Below are positions 44,720 to 54,893 of a stretch of DNA of 64,000 nucleotides, one piece after another. The stretch is from Astropecten irregularis (Eukaryota > Echinodermata > Asteroidea > Paxillosida > Astropectinidae). The notes beneath the pieces are model-generated. The model worked only from the letters and a program-made list of their open reading frames with translations, was not told the DNA's origin and did not search any database. The position numbers were made by a program, and so were the translations under genes. The stretch's first letter is position 1; every line of letters starts with the position of its first letter. The stretch is taken from assembly GCA_963971285.1 (NCBI GenBank), contig OZ020244.1, forward strand, positions 7,812,001 to 7,876,000, given 5' to 3'.

Positions 44720-45534
44720 GTAACCTGTTTTGAAATATTGTGTAATCCATCGAAATGCTAGCATATCACCATATTCTGAAAATGTTTTTTTGATCAGGTA
44801 ATGGAGAGGTGTATATTATATTCATACCCTCGGCTATTAATGCAACTGAACTATTTGAAGGTAACACCAGGGAATTACTTACAATTTCTTCATTGTATCT
44901 TTTATCAAATAGGTCATATATGACAGATTTTGAACCCTTGTAAGGCATACCATCTGGTAAAGATATTGCTCTGGGCGTCTCAAGAAATTGACACAACTTT
45001 CCAACTGGTAACTGGCTTTCTTCAGAGAAAGCAATGGTGCGTTTGTAACACATTGTTATAAACCGCTTCTCCTTTTCCATGTAATTTATTGTTCGTTTCG
45101 TAATCTTTTTCTTTGTAAAGGTTTGTAAGTTATGTCTCCTCACTTTGGGTTTCTCTACACTTGCATCCTTCAAAATGTTTGATTTTTATGTATAAATTCA
45201 GTGAATCTCTCCTAATAGCTCTGTATGACAACAGATTTTTTTGTTGCACATTGGATGCTTGTGTCTTAGAAAAAGCTTGAAATAAAGAAGGTGATTGATC
45301 CAAGTAAAAAGCCCCACTCTCCATCATTTTTCCAAAATACATTTTCGAATTAGCTAGCTCATTAGCAATAACAGAAGGAGCAAAATCACGCTGAACATTG
45401 GTTTGCACATTTCCGAACTGGCATTCAAAATTTGCAACGAGTTTAGATTGAAATTCTACCGTTTGCGAGACTTTATGCATGTCTTCAGGAAGGCTATGAG
45501 ATAAAGCATTTTTACAATCCTTATTTATAAGCAT
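44720..45534 (-). pseudogene. Multidomain gene, segment between RNase H-like and nuclease-like parts
   Basis: Two overlapping minus-strand frames form this piece. The first starts INKDCKNALSHSLPEDMHKV and includes VNVQ-type Q/N-rich sequence and SKMYFGKMMESGAF. After a frame change near 45,165 the second reads KPKVRRHNLQTFTKKKITK, then FLETPRAISLPDGMPYKGSK and SVALIAEGMNIIYTSPLP. Near 44,790 a run of seven A shifts the frame once more. The new frame (SEYGDMLAFRWITQYFKTGY) runs directly into the gypsy target site and continues at 32,681 on the other side. No domain is recognised; the basic stretch suggests nucleic-acid contact. Confidence 0.55.
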
Positions 45535-46516
45535 CTATCTCATAGGCCTCATCAAGCGCAACATTTGAAAATACATTGCCGTTGATACTGGAGACAAACG
45601 CTCCTCTTTCAAAATGTACCAACACCGGTTTTGGTAAGGCATACATCTGGCTAAGATGGAGAGGGATGAGGCGAGAGTAATTCTGTCGATCAAAAGCATG
45701 GAAAAGAGGAGCAATGTTTTTCAAGGCAGCCAATCTACCAATCCAATTGCCATTGCGAATAGCTTAAAAACAACTGTATATATGAAAAGCAGTCCTCCCT
45801 TAGAAAATTGTGCCAAAGCGAAAGGTTTCATGTGATGTGCTCATTTCAGCGCAAAACATGTAAAACTCTGGCCAAATGGATTGAACAATATCATCTACAT
45901 CACTTTCTTGAATCGATTTTAAACATGAAAGCACACCACCTTCTATTAATACCTCCAGCAGATGCTGAAGTTCTTCTAAAAGTGTGTCATTAGTATGTGT
46001 TGAATTTCCAGAATTTGATAGCCTATACTCGAGGAATGTCTTAAATTGATACGCATAAATAGACTCAAACACTTGTAACAAAAACCTGTGCGTCATTTTA
46101 AAGCTTTCACAGGTTTGTAGCCTCTGCAGAGTACCCCCCTTATGAGTAGTTTTAGCAACCTCTTTAAGTTCTGCATCCCAGTAAATTTTCATAAGCACCT
46201 CTTGGAAATTTTTCAAGAGATGCCAGTCACCAAGATATGGTATTACCCAATCAAGAGATTCTCCATATTCATATTTCATTTCTGACAACAGTTTCACAGT
46301 GGCCCCATCTCCTGCAATTACTAAATGATTGAGTACCTTGCCTATTTGAAAGGCATTGTACAACAAGCCAAACATTTTTTTCAGTGTTTCAGCAGAATCA
46401 GCCTTTGCATTTAAAACATACAGATAACTGAAATTCGACTTTTCTTGACATATATCACTGCACAAGGCCAATGTACACTTCAATCCTGGAATACTACGTT
46501 CAGTCACTGCAGTGAC
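45521..46516 (-). pseudogene. Multidomain gene, RNase H-like/transposase-like domain
   Basis: The minus-strand frame begins directly after the L2 insertion site (AVTERSIPGLKCTL). It contains HLVIAGDGATVKLLSEMKYE, WVIPYLGDWHLLKNFQEVLM and KIYWDAELKEVAK. The spacing of an Asp in 'GDGATVKLL', an Asp/His in 'LGDWHLLKN' and a later acidic cluster resembles RNase H-fold transposases, but I cannot assign a superfamily. After stops/frameshifts between 45,800 and 45,735, the frame NGNWIGRLAALKNIAPLF and then FHAFDRQNYSRLIPLHLSQM (to 45,521) completes the piece; this block is shared by many uncharacterised invertebrate proteins I recall. The next frame change, near 45,530, leads to the INKDCK segment. 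Confidence 0.6.
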
Positions 46517-49500
46517 GATGATGATGATGCATAGCATTTATATAGCGCCATGTATCTGTGTAACACATTCAAAGGCGCCGGCTCCACCAATAGTTATTAA
46601 TCACAAAATTGCTGAAAAAAGTAGGTTTTGAGACCGGATTTGAAGCTTTCAAGCCCCGTGGTATTTTGGAGAGCAGGGGGGAGTGAGTTCCATAGCCGTG
46701 GAGCTACTGATGAGAAGGCACGGTCCCCATATGTCCTCAGTCTTGTCAAAGGAACCTGGAGGACAATTCCTGGAGTGCGTAAGCCAGGCCGTCGATGGCG
46801 TTCTTCAATAAGAGTTGTAAGGTACTTTGGAGCCAGATTGTGTATGGTCTTGAAGGTTAGCAGCAAGATCTTGTATTTTATTCGGTACTGTACTGGTAAC
46901 CAGTGCAGTTCTGTCAAGATTGGCGTGATGTGCTCATATTTTTTACCTCTGGTGAGAAGACGTGCGGCAGCATTTTGAACAGCTTGTAGTCTGTTGAGTG
47001 AAGATGCTGGAAGGCCTGCAAGAAGACTGTTGCAAAAATCAAGCCGTGATGAAATGAGGGAATGAATCAGACTCTCAGCAGCTGCACGTGTGAGTAGTGA
47101 TCTGATTGCTGCTATTTTGCGTAGCTGGAAATACGCTGTCTGGCATACACGAGAAATGTGGTAATCAAGGTTCATGGATTCGTCAAAGAAGATACCGAGA
47201 TTACGGGCATTCTTGACCGGAGTGACAGATACCTCCCCGGCAGTCACATTAACAGAAGCGATCTTGCTACGTGTTTGTGAAGAACAGATGATCAAGTACT
47301 CAGTCTTGTTTTCATTAAGTTTCACAAAGTTTTGTGTCATCCATTGTCTGATTTCGTCAAGGCAGGCATTTATCTTGGTTGCAGCTCTTAATTCTCCATC
47401 CCGATTCATTGGATCAAAGCTGATATACAGTTGGGTGTCATCTGCATAGAAATGAACGTCGAGTCCATGGTGTCGAGCAATGTCTCCAAGAGGGGTGGTG
47501 TACATAGTGAAGAGGAGTGGTCCCAGGACCGATCCCTGAGGCACACCGTACTTCAAAGCAGCTTCTTGGGAAATGGTTCCATTGATGTTGACGGCTTGTC
47601 GTCTGGGATCTAGATAGGAGCTGATCCACTGTAGAGCTGTTCCCTTAATCTTGAACACATCTTGCAACCGCTGCAATAGTATATCATGGTCGATAGTGTC
47701 AAAAGCAGCCGATTGGTCCAACAGAATCAACATAACAGCCTTCTTGTCATCAATTCCTCTGAGGATATCATCCGTTATCTTGACGAGAGCTGTTTCAACA
47801 CTGTGAAACTTCTTGTAAGCAGACTGCATACATTCATGAAGCCCATTCTCATCAAGAAAAAATTTGAGTCTATTCGCCACTATTTTCTCAATGACTTTGG
47901 CAAGAAATGGCAGATTGGATATTGGCCTGTAGTTGCTCAACACATCTTGGTCCAGTGATGTTTTCTTCAGTACTGGTGTAACATGAGCTAATTTTAGCTC
48001 ATGGGGAACATTTCCTTCTCGCAGAGATGCATTTGCAACAACTGATATGGGCCAGGCCAATACATCGGCATTCTGCTTAATAAAAGAAGTTGGAATAGGA
48101 TCGAGTGTACACGTCTTGGTCGGAGACTTCTTGATGATGGTTTCAACCTCTACAGGACAAGTTGGAGAAAGTGAAGTCAAGCAATCCTCATCATCCTGAT
48201 CAGTTGAAGGAGATAGTCTGCTAGGCACAGCTCTAGTTCGAAGGGGCTGATCTGTCTGAAGACGGGCCCTAATTTGGTCGATTTTGCCAATGAAGAACTG
48301 TGAGAACTCTTTAGCCAGACTAGCATCACAGGGATTGCGAGGTAGCTTCCGCTCAGCTGGACCCTTCTGATGAAGGAGTGTATTGATGATTGCATACAGC
48401 GCCTTCTGGTCTTTCTCGCACTCAACAATTAAATCATTGTAATGAGTTGACTTGGCATTCGCAAACAGTTCTTGTGTATGATTCCTCTGATTCTTGAAGA
48501 GTTGTTTGTCTATTGAAAGCTTTGTTCTCCTCCACTTTCGCTCCAACTGCCGTCGTTTCCTTTTAGCATTTGCTATATCCTCATTGTACCATGGTATAGC
48601 TGGCTTCTCAACAATGAGACATGATTTTTCAGGGGCATGTTTGTCAAGTATATCACCAAGAATATTATTGTATTGACTCACCAATACGTCTGCTGAATCA
48701 TTCATGTCAAGATCAGAGAGGGAAGAATCAGTTATATCACTTCTGAGCTCAGCTAGGTTGATAGTCTTTAGCTTTCGATAGGTGATCCTTTTCTTTGTTT
48801 GCCTGGACTTTAGGAGCTGCAGCTGGCAGTGAACAGAAGAATGGTCAGATATGTAGTCACTAGTGAAGACAGATTCAACACATGTCTCTTCGGCACGTGT
48901 GATGAGTAGGTCGAGTGTATGTCCCGACTCATGGGTTGGTCCTTCAACAAGTTGCTGGAGGTTGTGGTCATTGAGAAGGCGCAAGAGATGTTTTGACTCA
49001 TTGGACGCCTGGTTGTCCCAATGGATGTTGAAGTCTCCTAGTATAAATAGATTTCCAGTGAACAAGGAGTATCTGTCGAGTAATGCTGAAAATTCTTGGA
49101 TGAAATCAGTAAATGTAGCCTTGTTCTTCCGTGAAGGTGGTGGTCGGTAGATGGTCACAAGTTTAATAACCTCATTTGCATGCGTCAGATCAGTCTCAAG
49201 ATATTCAAATGATATAGGCTGTTCATGATAATTGACAACTTTCAAGCAGAGAGTAGATCTATACAATACAGCAACTCCCCCACCTCTACGTTGCCTCCTA
49301 GGTTCATGAACAAGTCTATATCCAGCTGGTGTAATTCTCGCAGCATCTGAACTATCATTACTCTGGAACCATGTTTCAGTTAGAGTTAGGACATCTAGAT
49401 CATGGTCTTTAAGATGATCAATAATCAAGTCAGATTTATTACACGCAGACCTGCAATTGATTAATCCTAGCGTAAACTGGCCACTGGGTTTTTTTCGACC

Positions 49501-50091
49501 TATCTTGCCACCTTTCTTGCCGCCACGGCGACCTCTGTGTCCACTTCTTGGTTTCTTAATTCCAAGTTCCTTTAGTCTCTCAAATGTAGCTGGTGGAATT
49601 CTGCAATGAGTGTAACTCATCGACTTCCATATCGATTTCAGTTCACTTGCACAGTACTGAATCATGTGTAGGCATTCCAATCACTATGCACTATAGAAGT
49701 AACAATCAATCACTCTCATTGTCCCATTCACTGGAGAAGGGAGTATCACAGTGAAGCTCAATTGAATTCCTCCATGCTTGGTTGGTTTTGAATAGAGCTG
49801 GTAGTGAAAAGAGTAGAGCTCCAAGATCTGTACACATCGTGTATACAGTGGGGCACATAATTATAGTAAAGTACATGAAGTGGCTTCTTCAAAAGTTGAA
49901 AAACTTCATGTCAAAATTCCTTCAAATCAGAGTCACAGAACTTCTTGAAAAAAGTCCTGGTATATCCTCGATGTAATATCAGATGACAGGTACAATACAG
50001 GCACACAGGTATTCAGCAAAAGTGTGAAAAAAACAACAAATTGGAGGAGCCAAAATGGGTCGCCTTCCTAAGGGCGCACACACACAGTGAC
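46510..50091 (-). mobile_element. L2-type LINE insertion with 7-bp target duplication
   Basis: The element occupies 46,517-50,084 on the minus strand. Both sides carry CAGTGAC on the plus strand (46,510-46,516 and 50,085-50,091). Its 3' end is GGCGCTATATAAATGC followed by a (CAT)n tail ('gatgatgatgatgc' on plus at 46,517-46,530). It has about 400 bp of 5' leader (49,681-50,084) and one long ORF, and no separate ORF1 is visible, so it may be slightly 5'-truncated. The insertion is precise: if one duplication copy is ignored, the host gene frame (RYPSVT then AVTERS) is continuous. Confidence 0.88.
46597..49680 (-). CDS. L2-type LINE endonuclease/reverse transcriptase, intact ORF
   Basis: 1,027 residues without interruption. 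After a basic leader (RGRRGGKKGGKIGRKK, about 48-66) comes the AP endonuclease: FTLGLINCRSACNK, LTLTETWFQ, RRGGGVAVLY, FILGDFNIHWD, SDHSSVHC (about 68-300). The reverse transcriptase occupies about 500-790: CTLDPIPTSFIK, PISNLPFLAKVIEK, LLDQSAAFDTIDH, YGVPQGSVLGPLLF, HFYADDTQLYI with catalytic Asp-Asp. The C-terminal region has SSRLDFCNSLLAGLPASSLN, RLQAVQNAAARLLT, ELHWLPVQYRIKYKI and APRLWNSLPPALQ, characteristic of the L2 clade. The ORF is complete, so this copy may be recent. It runs antiparallel to no gene; it lies in the same orientation as the gene it disrupts. Confidence 0.9.
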   Translation of the reverse strand: MECLHMIQYCASELKSIWKSMSYTHCRIPPATFERLKELGIKKPRSGHRGRRGGKKGGKIGRKKPSGQFTLGLINCRSACNKSDLIIDHLKDHDLDVLTLTETWFQSNDSSDAARITPAGYRLVHEPRRQRRGGGVAVLYRSTLCLKVVNYHEQPISFEYLETDLTHANEVIKLVTIYRPPPSRKNKATFTDFIQEFSALLDRYSLFTGNLFILGDFNIHWDNQASNESKHLLRLLNDHNLQQLVEGPTHESGHTLDLLITRAEETCVESVFTSDYISDHSSVHCQLQLLKSRQTKKRITYRKLKTINLAELRSDITDSSLSDLDMNDSADVLVSQYNNILGDILDKHAPEKSCLIVEKPAIPWYNEDIANAKRKRRQLERKWRRTKLSIDKQLFKNQRNHTQELFANAKSTHYNDLIVECEKDQKALYAIINTLLHQKGPAERKLPRNPCDASLAKEFSQFFIGKIDQIRARLQTDQPLRTRAVPSRLSPSTDQDDEDCLTSLSPTCPVEVETIIKKSPTKTCTLDPIPTSFIKQNADVLAWPISVVANASLREGNVPHELKLAHVTPVLKKTSLDQDVLSNYRPISNLPFLAKVIEKIVANRLKFFLDENGLHECMQSAYKKFHSVETALVKITDDILRGIDDKKAVMLILLDQSAAFDTIDHDILLQRLQDVFKIKGTALQWISSYLDPRRQAVNINGTISQEAALKYGVPQGSVLGPLLFTMYTTPLGDIARHHGLDVHFYADDTQLYISFDPMNRDGELRAATKINACLDEIRQWMTQNFVKLNENKTEYLIICSSQTRSKIASVNVTAGEVSVTPVKNARNLGIFFDESMNLDYHISRVCQTAYFQLRKIAAIRSLLTRAAAESLIHSLISSRLDFCNSLLAGLPASSLNRLQAVQNAAARLLTRGKKYEHITPILTELHWLPVQYRIKYKILLLTFKTIHNLAPKYLTTLIEERHRRPGLRTPGIVLQVPLTRLRTYGDRAFSSVAPRLWNSLPPALQNTTGLESFKSGLKTYFFQQFCD

Positions 50092-50496
50092 ACTTGGGTA
50101 ACGCTGCAAAATATAACCAAATATTGTCTTTTTCAAGGTCATCATTTCCTGCTCTTCTAAGGCTGACAAATTAAATTGGCTGTAAATATAATGTTTATAA
50201 AATGGCGCCTGGAGATCACCTGGTTGAGGAGTAATCATTTCAGAAAACTCATCTTGTATTCGTCTACGAACTTTTGGTTTTTGGTGCTTTTCTGTTGATG
50301 ACTTTGATTCAGTAAATGCTAATGTGTCTCTATTGCCAACATCAATTACCTTTGAATGCTGTCCAATTGCCTCACATGAAGCAGATTCAGGTAAACCACT
50401 ACTACCTAAATAATGGAGAAGACTTAAATGAACACTAGATTGAGAACATTGTAACATCTGAAAATGCCAGTCAGAAAATGTCACCAGAATGCACAA
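50085..50496 (-). pseudogene. Multidomain gene, linker piece upstream of the L2 insertion
   Basis: A minus-strand frame contains ESKSSTEKHQKPKVRRRIQD, a basic Lys/Arg-rich patch like a nuclear localisation signal, then QAPFYKHYIYSQFNLSALEE and ending LKKTIFGYILQRYPSVT at the L2 target site. It is offset in frame from the OTU piece upstream (frame change near 50,490). No domain is recognised. Across the L2 element the frame continues as AVTERS. Confidence 0.55.
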
Positions 50497-51245
50497 TATC
50501 TTCTGAGATAAGTGTCATATCTTTTGGTCTGCAATAATTCCGAATTAATAAGTCAAAATGGCCACAAAGTAAAACTTCACCGGGGGTATACAATATACAA
50601 ATATGATTAGCATTTGATAGAAGTGACGAATCAAGTGGGTATTTTGCAATTTCTCGAAATCCTTTGTTGGTCTGTTGAAAGAGCCTTATTGTATGTAGTG
50701 TTGGTTGCATATGAGGCAGCACAGATCTCAAGATGACCTGCATAGGTCCCCAAATTTCTGTTATCAATAATGCGTTCTGCAAAATTTAGATATGACCTAT
50801 TTTGATCTATCTCAAGAAGATGTTGTCTCTCTGCATCTTGAAGCAAATCAATAATGCCCAAATGATTTTGTAAAACCTCACAAACACCTTTCCGTATCAA
50901 TAAAGATATGACATTTTCCCTTTCTTGGAATTTTGGATTTACCGGAAGGCCAACAATGCTCCTGGAACATCTTAGTAATTGTTCATCTCCATACACTGCT
51001 AAACACCGATAAAAGCAAGAGCCATCTCCAAAAATGTGATCAACATTATAATCCGTAGAATGTTTTGACAATTTCTCAACATTGGATAACATTTCTGAAG
51101 GTCTTGGCTGTTGAGCCATAATAGATGTCCCATGCCAACTTCTGGCCAAACCTTTAGATGTTACAGCTGCATAAGAGGCAAGCACATCTACATTGTCAAC
51201 AGATAAAATTGTGAATTGTGAGCTCTGCAAGGCTTCAAATGGACT
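50471..51245 (-). pseudogene. Multidomain gene, OTU-type cysteine protease domain
   Basis: Upstream of the domain is FTILSVDNVDVLASYAAV and then ARSWHGTSIMAQQP. The OTU core is VDHIFGDGSCFYRCLAVYG, the Asp-Gly-x-Cys box with catalytic Cys, followed by helices (LLIRKGVCEVLQNHLG, YLNFAERIIDNRNLGTYAGH). After a one-base frame change near 50,700 the domain ends with HICILYTPGEVLLCGHFDLL, where GHFDLL supplies the catalytic His. OTU proteases remove ubiquitin or cleave polyproteins; in mobile elements and viruses they are known in both roles. It joins the upstream Cys-rich piece through a frameshift in an A run near 51,245. The residues of a working OTU are present, but the gene as it stands cannot express it whole. 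Confidence 0.75.
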
Positions 51246-52818
51246 TTTTTCCTGACCTGCTATCCTTGACTTCTTCTAAAAACATATCTAGTGTATCCCT
51301 GGATACAGAAAGCCCTGCCTGGTAGAAAATTTTCAACAGTTTAGTGGAATTTGAAAAGCGACATATACAATTTGCAATTACTATGTGCAGCGGATAGTTA
51401 TTGCTCTCGTTCAAAATAAAATGCAAAATAAGAATAACATTGACACTGTATAACTGACGTTTTGAATGGTCACTTGAATAGTTAAAGGTAATGAAAGAAT
51501 CTGATGAAAAACTTGACACACGTTTCTGTTCTTGATCATTCATGGTCAAGTAGGTTATGAAATTGAAAATAACTGGATCTATCATTTGCATTAAGTCAAC
51601 ATATTGAAATTTGTCAACAGCTAGTGGATTTTGTTTGTAGAAATTAGTGATTTCCTTTGACTGATTTTTCAACCTTAAAGACAGTTCCGGTAAAATATGG
51701 TGCACTGTCGCCATGAAGCTGGGTTCTGTATATGTTGGCAGTGCTTCTGCACCAGCTGCTGAAACATTTCCCTTGGATTTCTTTAGTTGTTCAGTGCGTT
51801 GTTTGGCCAGGACTTGATGCAAGGCTTTCTTTAAATCCAAGTGGGCATAGATTATGAGAGCACTTTGTTTTCTTGCATCTAAACGGTGAACAGTTAACAG
51901 TGTACCGAAAGTACTCATAATTGAAGATAACAGCCACCGACTTGATTTTGTGCAGAAATTGGTGTTTATTTTGAGATCTGCATGCATTTCAATTAATTTA
52001 GAGACACTTTCTGTATACAAATCAAACATATCAGATAAAAGAAGAGCATTATTTGAGAGGGACATGTCTATAATTTGTATATATACTTGCAATAGGCTTT
52101 TTTCAATGATTTGGTTCTCATGTCTTATGACTGTATCTTCAGACATATTTTCCTGAAAGGAATTCTTTAGGTCTTCTAATGAAAGCAATGAGGACACTTT
52201 CCCAGAAACAAGTTTATAACATGGAGCACACAAATAACCGTCAAGAACAATATCTGTATCACCAAGGACAGAATGAAATATTTCTAAGGCTGCAGACAGC
52301 CCTGTGCCCAAAGATGAACATAAATACTTTTTCATAGAAGACTCAATGGTCACATGGCATGCACTACATTTGTATTCACATCTGTGCCTCCAGAGTAAGT
52401 TATAGTGCTTTTTACAAAGTTGGAAATTACAGGTGTCCTCATTGCAATCAACTGAAAAACAAGAATTCAACACAATGCCTAAACATTCTAAATTGTGTGA
52501 AGAAATTTCATTGCACTGTTTGAATTTGAAAAGTGCGCAAAGAGAACGAATTTTTTTTCTAGATTTTTCTGGAGTGTAATATGGATCAGCAAGTTTTTTA
52601 GATACAGACATTTTACAACCTCTACATATACAGTCTTTTTCTGATAAATTTGCATTCGTCACAAACCATGATTTCATTTTTTCATTTTTCAAGGTCTTTA
52701 AATGAAAATAAAAAACGCCATGTTTTCCACAACGTCCGCATGGTCCACATTGTGCTTTTCCACAAGGGGATACATACTTTCTACGTTTGGACCCCCCTTT
52801 ATGAATATTTACCCCTGC
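51235..52818 (-). pseudogene. Multidomain gene, Cys-rich N-terminal piece
   Basis: This frame extends upstream of its first ATG (52,692) to a good splice acceptor (minus-strand tttgcag at about 52,818). The extra part has CGKAQCGPCGRCGKHG, followed by KDCICRGCKMSVSKKLADPY, CALFKFKQCNEISSHN, CNEDTCNFQLCKKHYNLLW, HRCEYKCSACHV and YLCAPCYKLVSG, that is several Cys/His clusters likely to bind zinc. The rest (about residues 190-480) is helical with no family known to me, including LDARKQSALIIYAHLDLKKA. It ends at SGKKSI, where a frameshift in a run of A leads into the OTU piece. An exon further upstream, outside the acceptor, was not identified. Confidence 0.6.
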
Positions 52819-53370
52819 AAATTATGATAATACGACATTGTGCACTGGAGCCTGATGTTCCCCTCCTTATTTTGCCTTTTCCTTTTTTTTCTTGCTCTCT
52901 CTGTCTTCCGTCTCTTCATTTTTCCTTTCTTCTTTCGTGACACGAATGGCGTGTCCGGCTGGGGTACTCTAACGAAAGAAATTGGTGACCTCGAAATATT
53001 GCACTGAAGCGGTGGGCAGAAATTACCTTGAGGTGGTGGTGGTGGTACAAAGGGACTTGGAGTGGAAGGTGGCTTGACGTAGATCCCTACTCGTACAAAC
53101 TGTTCACCCTTGGGAACACCATCTTAGTAGTATGTGAGGGCGGTCTCGCGCCTATATTTGAGGCGGAAAGAGGCCATTTGAGGAGGAGGATGAGGCGGAA
53201 AGAGGCCATTTGAGGAGGAGGGAGGGAGGGAGGAAATGAGGTAATTGTGAGGAGGAGGAGGGGAGTGAGTGGTGGTGAGGGAGGGAGTGTTGGTGGCTGA
53301 GGCTGTGATGGAGGAGGGATAGTAGGAGGTGGTTGTGTAGTAACGGAGGAGTGGGTAGATGAGATGGAAG
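52819..53370. other. Low-complexity intergenic sequence
   Basis: A T/C-rich patch (52,860-52,940) and a purine-rich GGA/GAGG stretch (53,150-53,300) that contains two near-copies of 'aggcggaaagaggccatttg'. The Ser/Leu/His-rich minus-strand frame across it is a low-complexity artefact. Confidence 0.5.
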
Positions 53371-53384
53371 AGATAGGCGTGGTT

Positions 53385-53495
53385 GTGGTGACGTCATGGA
53401 CAAGATGGGATAAGTTGACAAAAGAGGGGCGGTTGTGGTGACGTCATGGACAAGATGGGACAAGTTGTGGTGACGTCATGGACAAGATGGGACAA
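53385..53495. repeat. Three copies of a TGACGTCATGGACAAGATGG unit
   Basis: 'ggttgtggtgacgtcatgga' followed by 'caagatgggacaagttg' occurs at about 53,385, 53,433 and 53,468; spacing shortens from about 49 to 33 bp. Each copy holds one TGACGTCA, the same core found doubled in the Helitron-like families. Confidence 0.8.
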
Positions 53496-53899
53496 GTCCG
53501 CTCTGAACAAAGGCTGGACGAGGACAAGTTAAGACTCGCAATGTTGTCTCGCGTTCTGATTGGTTAGTTAAATTCCCGATACATTAAAAGTATCGGTGTT
53601 CGTGAATGATATAGATGAAGTGTCTGCTTTGGCATCACTGTAGCTGTTGGTGCTTGTGAAGACCACATCAAATTGAATACGTTGCCGACCGTATATTTTC
53701 ATAACTGCAGGTTATGCTCTAAACTCAAGCTATACGAAGTAAATTTTGAATATATTTTTCTTCAAGTTAATTAAAGAAACAGCTAACTATTAACGGAGCA
53801 AGTGATTTTGAACAATTCGATAATCAATACTTGTTCACGCTGAACACATTGAACTCAATAGGGTTTTCTTTGTTCCGAATGCTTAATATGAATGGAGTA

Positions 53900-54560
53900 G
53901 CTTTACTCTTATCTGTTTGATCGATGCAGACAGTTCAATTTGTTCGCAGTACATGTAAGAGATAAAGTACAGAACCAGTCTGGGAATAAACTCCCAACAG
54001 CTCGCTGAACAAAGAAATCTGGCTTGGACAACATAATTTATGTTGTGTCTCAGCTCTAAACCTGTTTTGACTGATGCTGACGGTTCCGCTGTGTATGTAC
54101 GAGATAGAGTACCGAACCTTCTGGAAATAAACTGCCCACAGCTCGCTGCACTGTAAGGTATCTGGATTAGACAACATACGTAGTGTCTCTGATCTAACCT
54201 GTTTTGACCGATGCAGACGGTTAAATTTGTTCGAAGTGTATGTACGAGTCAAAGTACCCAACAGTCTGGGGAATCAACTCCCCCACAGCTCGCTGCACTG
54301 AGGCATCTGGTTTTGCAACATATGGAGTGTCTCAGCCCTAACATGTTATGACCATGGAGCTATAGGAAGTTGAAAGATGCAGACGGTTCAATTTGTTCGC
54401 AGTGTATGTAAACGCGATAAAGTACCAAACTCTAGTCTGGGGAATAAACACCACAGCTCGCTGGACAAAGAAATCTGGCTTGGACAACACATGTAGAGTC
54501 TCAGCACTAAACGTGTTTTGACAGATGCAGGCGGATATATTAGCCCGCTTTCTATTTTTG
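53900..54560. repeat. About 150-bp tandem repeat, five copies
   Basis: 'GATGCAGACGGTTCAATTTG' and variants occur at 53,923, 54,073, 54,210, 54,376 and 54,534 (steps 150, 137, 166, 158). Shared blocks are 'gagataaagtac', 'tctgggaataaactccc', 'cagctcgctg' and 'ctggcttggacaacat'. The block ends about 250 bp upstream of a TATA box, so it could be a regulatory array for the gene that follows, or a mobile-element end. Confidence 0.8.
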
Positions 54561-54813
54561 GAATAAGGTACCGGATATTCTGTGAAGAAACACAAAAGTC
54601 CATTGGGTGGTCGACAAAAATATTCCACATCCGAACTTGATGTTGATATGTTTAAAAGTGTCATGCTCAATTGTGTTATCAAGCATCTACGAGAACTGAG
54701 AAATCGGACAAACATCCGGGCATCCGGTGTCTGCTTAAGATCGAGTAATTAGAAGACAAAACAACAACAACATCTCCACACTTTTCGTCAGACGAACTCA
54801 TTCGCCAGTCGCG

Positions 54814-54850
54814 TATAAATATACCCCAGTACGATCGGTTGCCACCAGTC
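54814..54850 (+). promoter_or_regulatory. TATA-type promoter
   Basis: TATAAATA at 54,814-54,821 is followed about 30 bp later by CCAGTCA (54,845-54,851), a fair initiator, and the ATG at 54,894. The spacing fits a core promoter for the spliced zinc-finger gene. Confidence 0.55.
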
Positions 54851-54893
54851 ATCGACCAAACTTTGCCACTGTGCACAAGTCTATATAGCTGCC

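Larger units (their letters stand above)
32677..44724 (+). mobile_element. Ty3/gypsy (Gmr1-type) LTR retrotransposon with 5-bp target duplication
   Basis: LTRs at 32,682-34,416 and 42,942-44,719 begin TGTAACAGTC and end near GTCTGACA. They are flanked by the 5-bp repeat GTAAC (32,677-32,681 and 44,720-44,724). A primer-binding site follows the 5' LTR and a purine tract precedes the 3' LTR. Internal order is gag, CCHC knuckle, protease, integrase, reverse transcriptase, RNase H, so integrase precedes reverse transcriptase as in Gmr1-like elements of deuterostomes. The copy is defective: a frame change between gag/protease and integrase, stops at about 41,210 and 41,657, and a 1.8-kb internal duplication. 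It lies on the plus strand inside a minus-strand gene. Confidence 0.9.

Noticed and set aside
46628-49150. Plus-strand frames opposite the L2 LINE
   Set aside because: They are shadows of the intact 1,027-codon ORF on the minus strand.
53152-53463. Minus-strand Ser/Leu/His/Pro-rich frame
   Set aside because: Low-complexity GGA/GAGG sequence read on the other strand.
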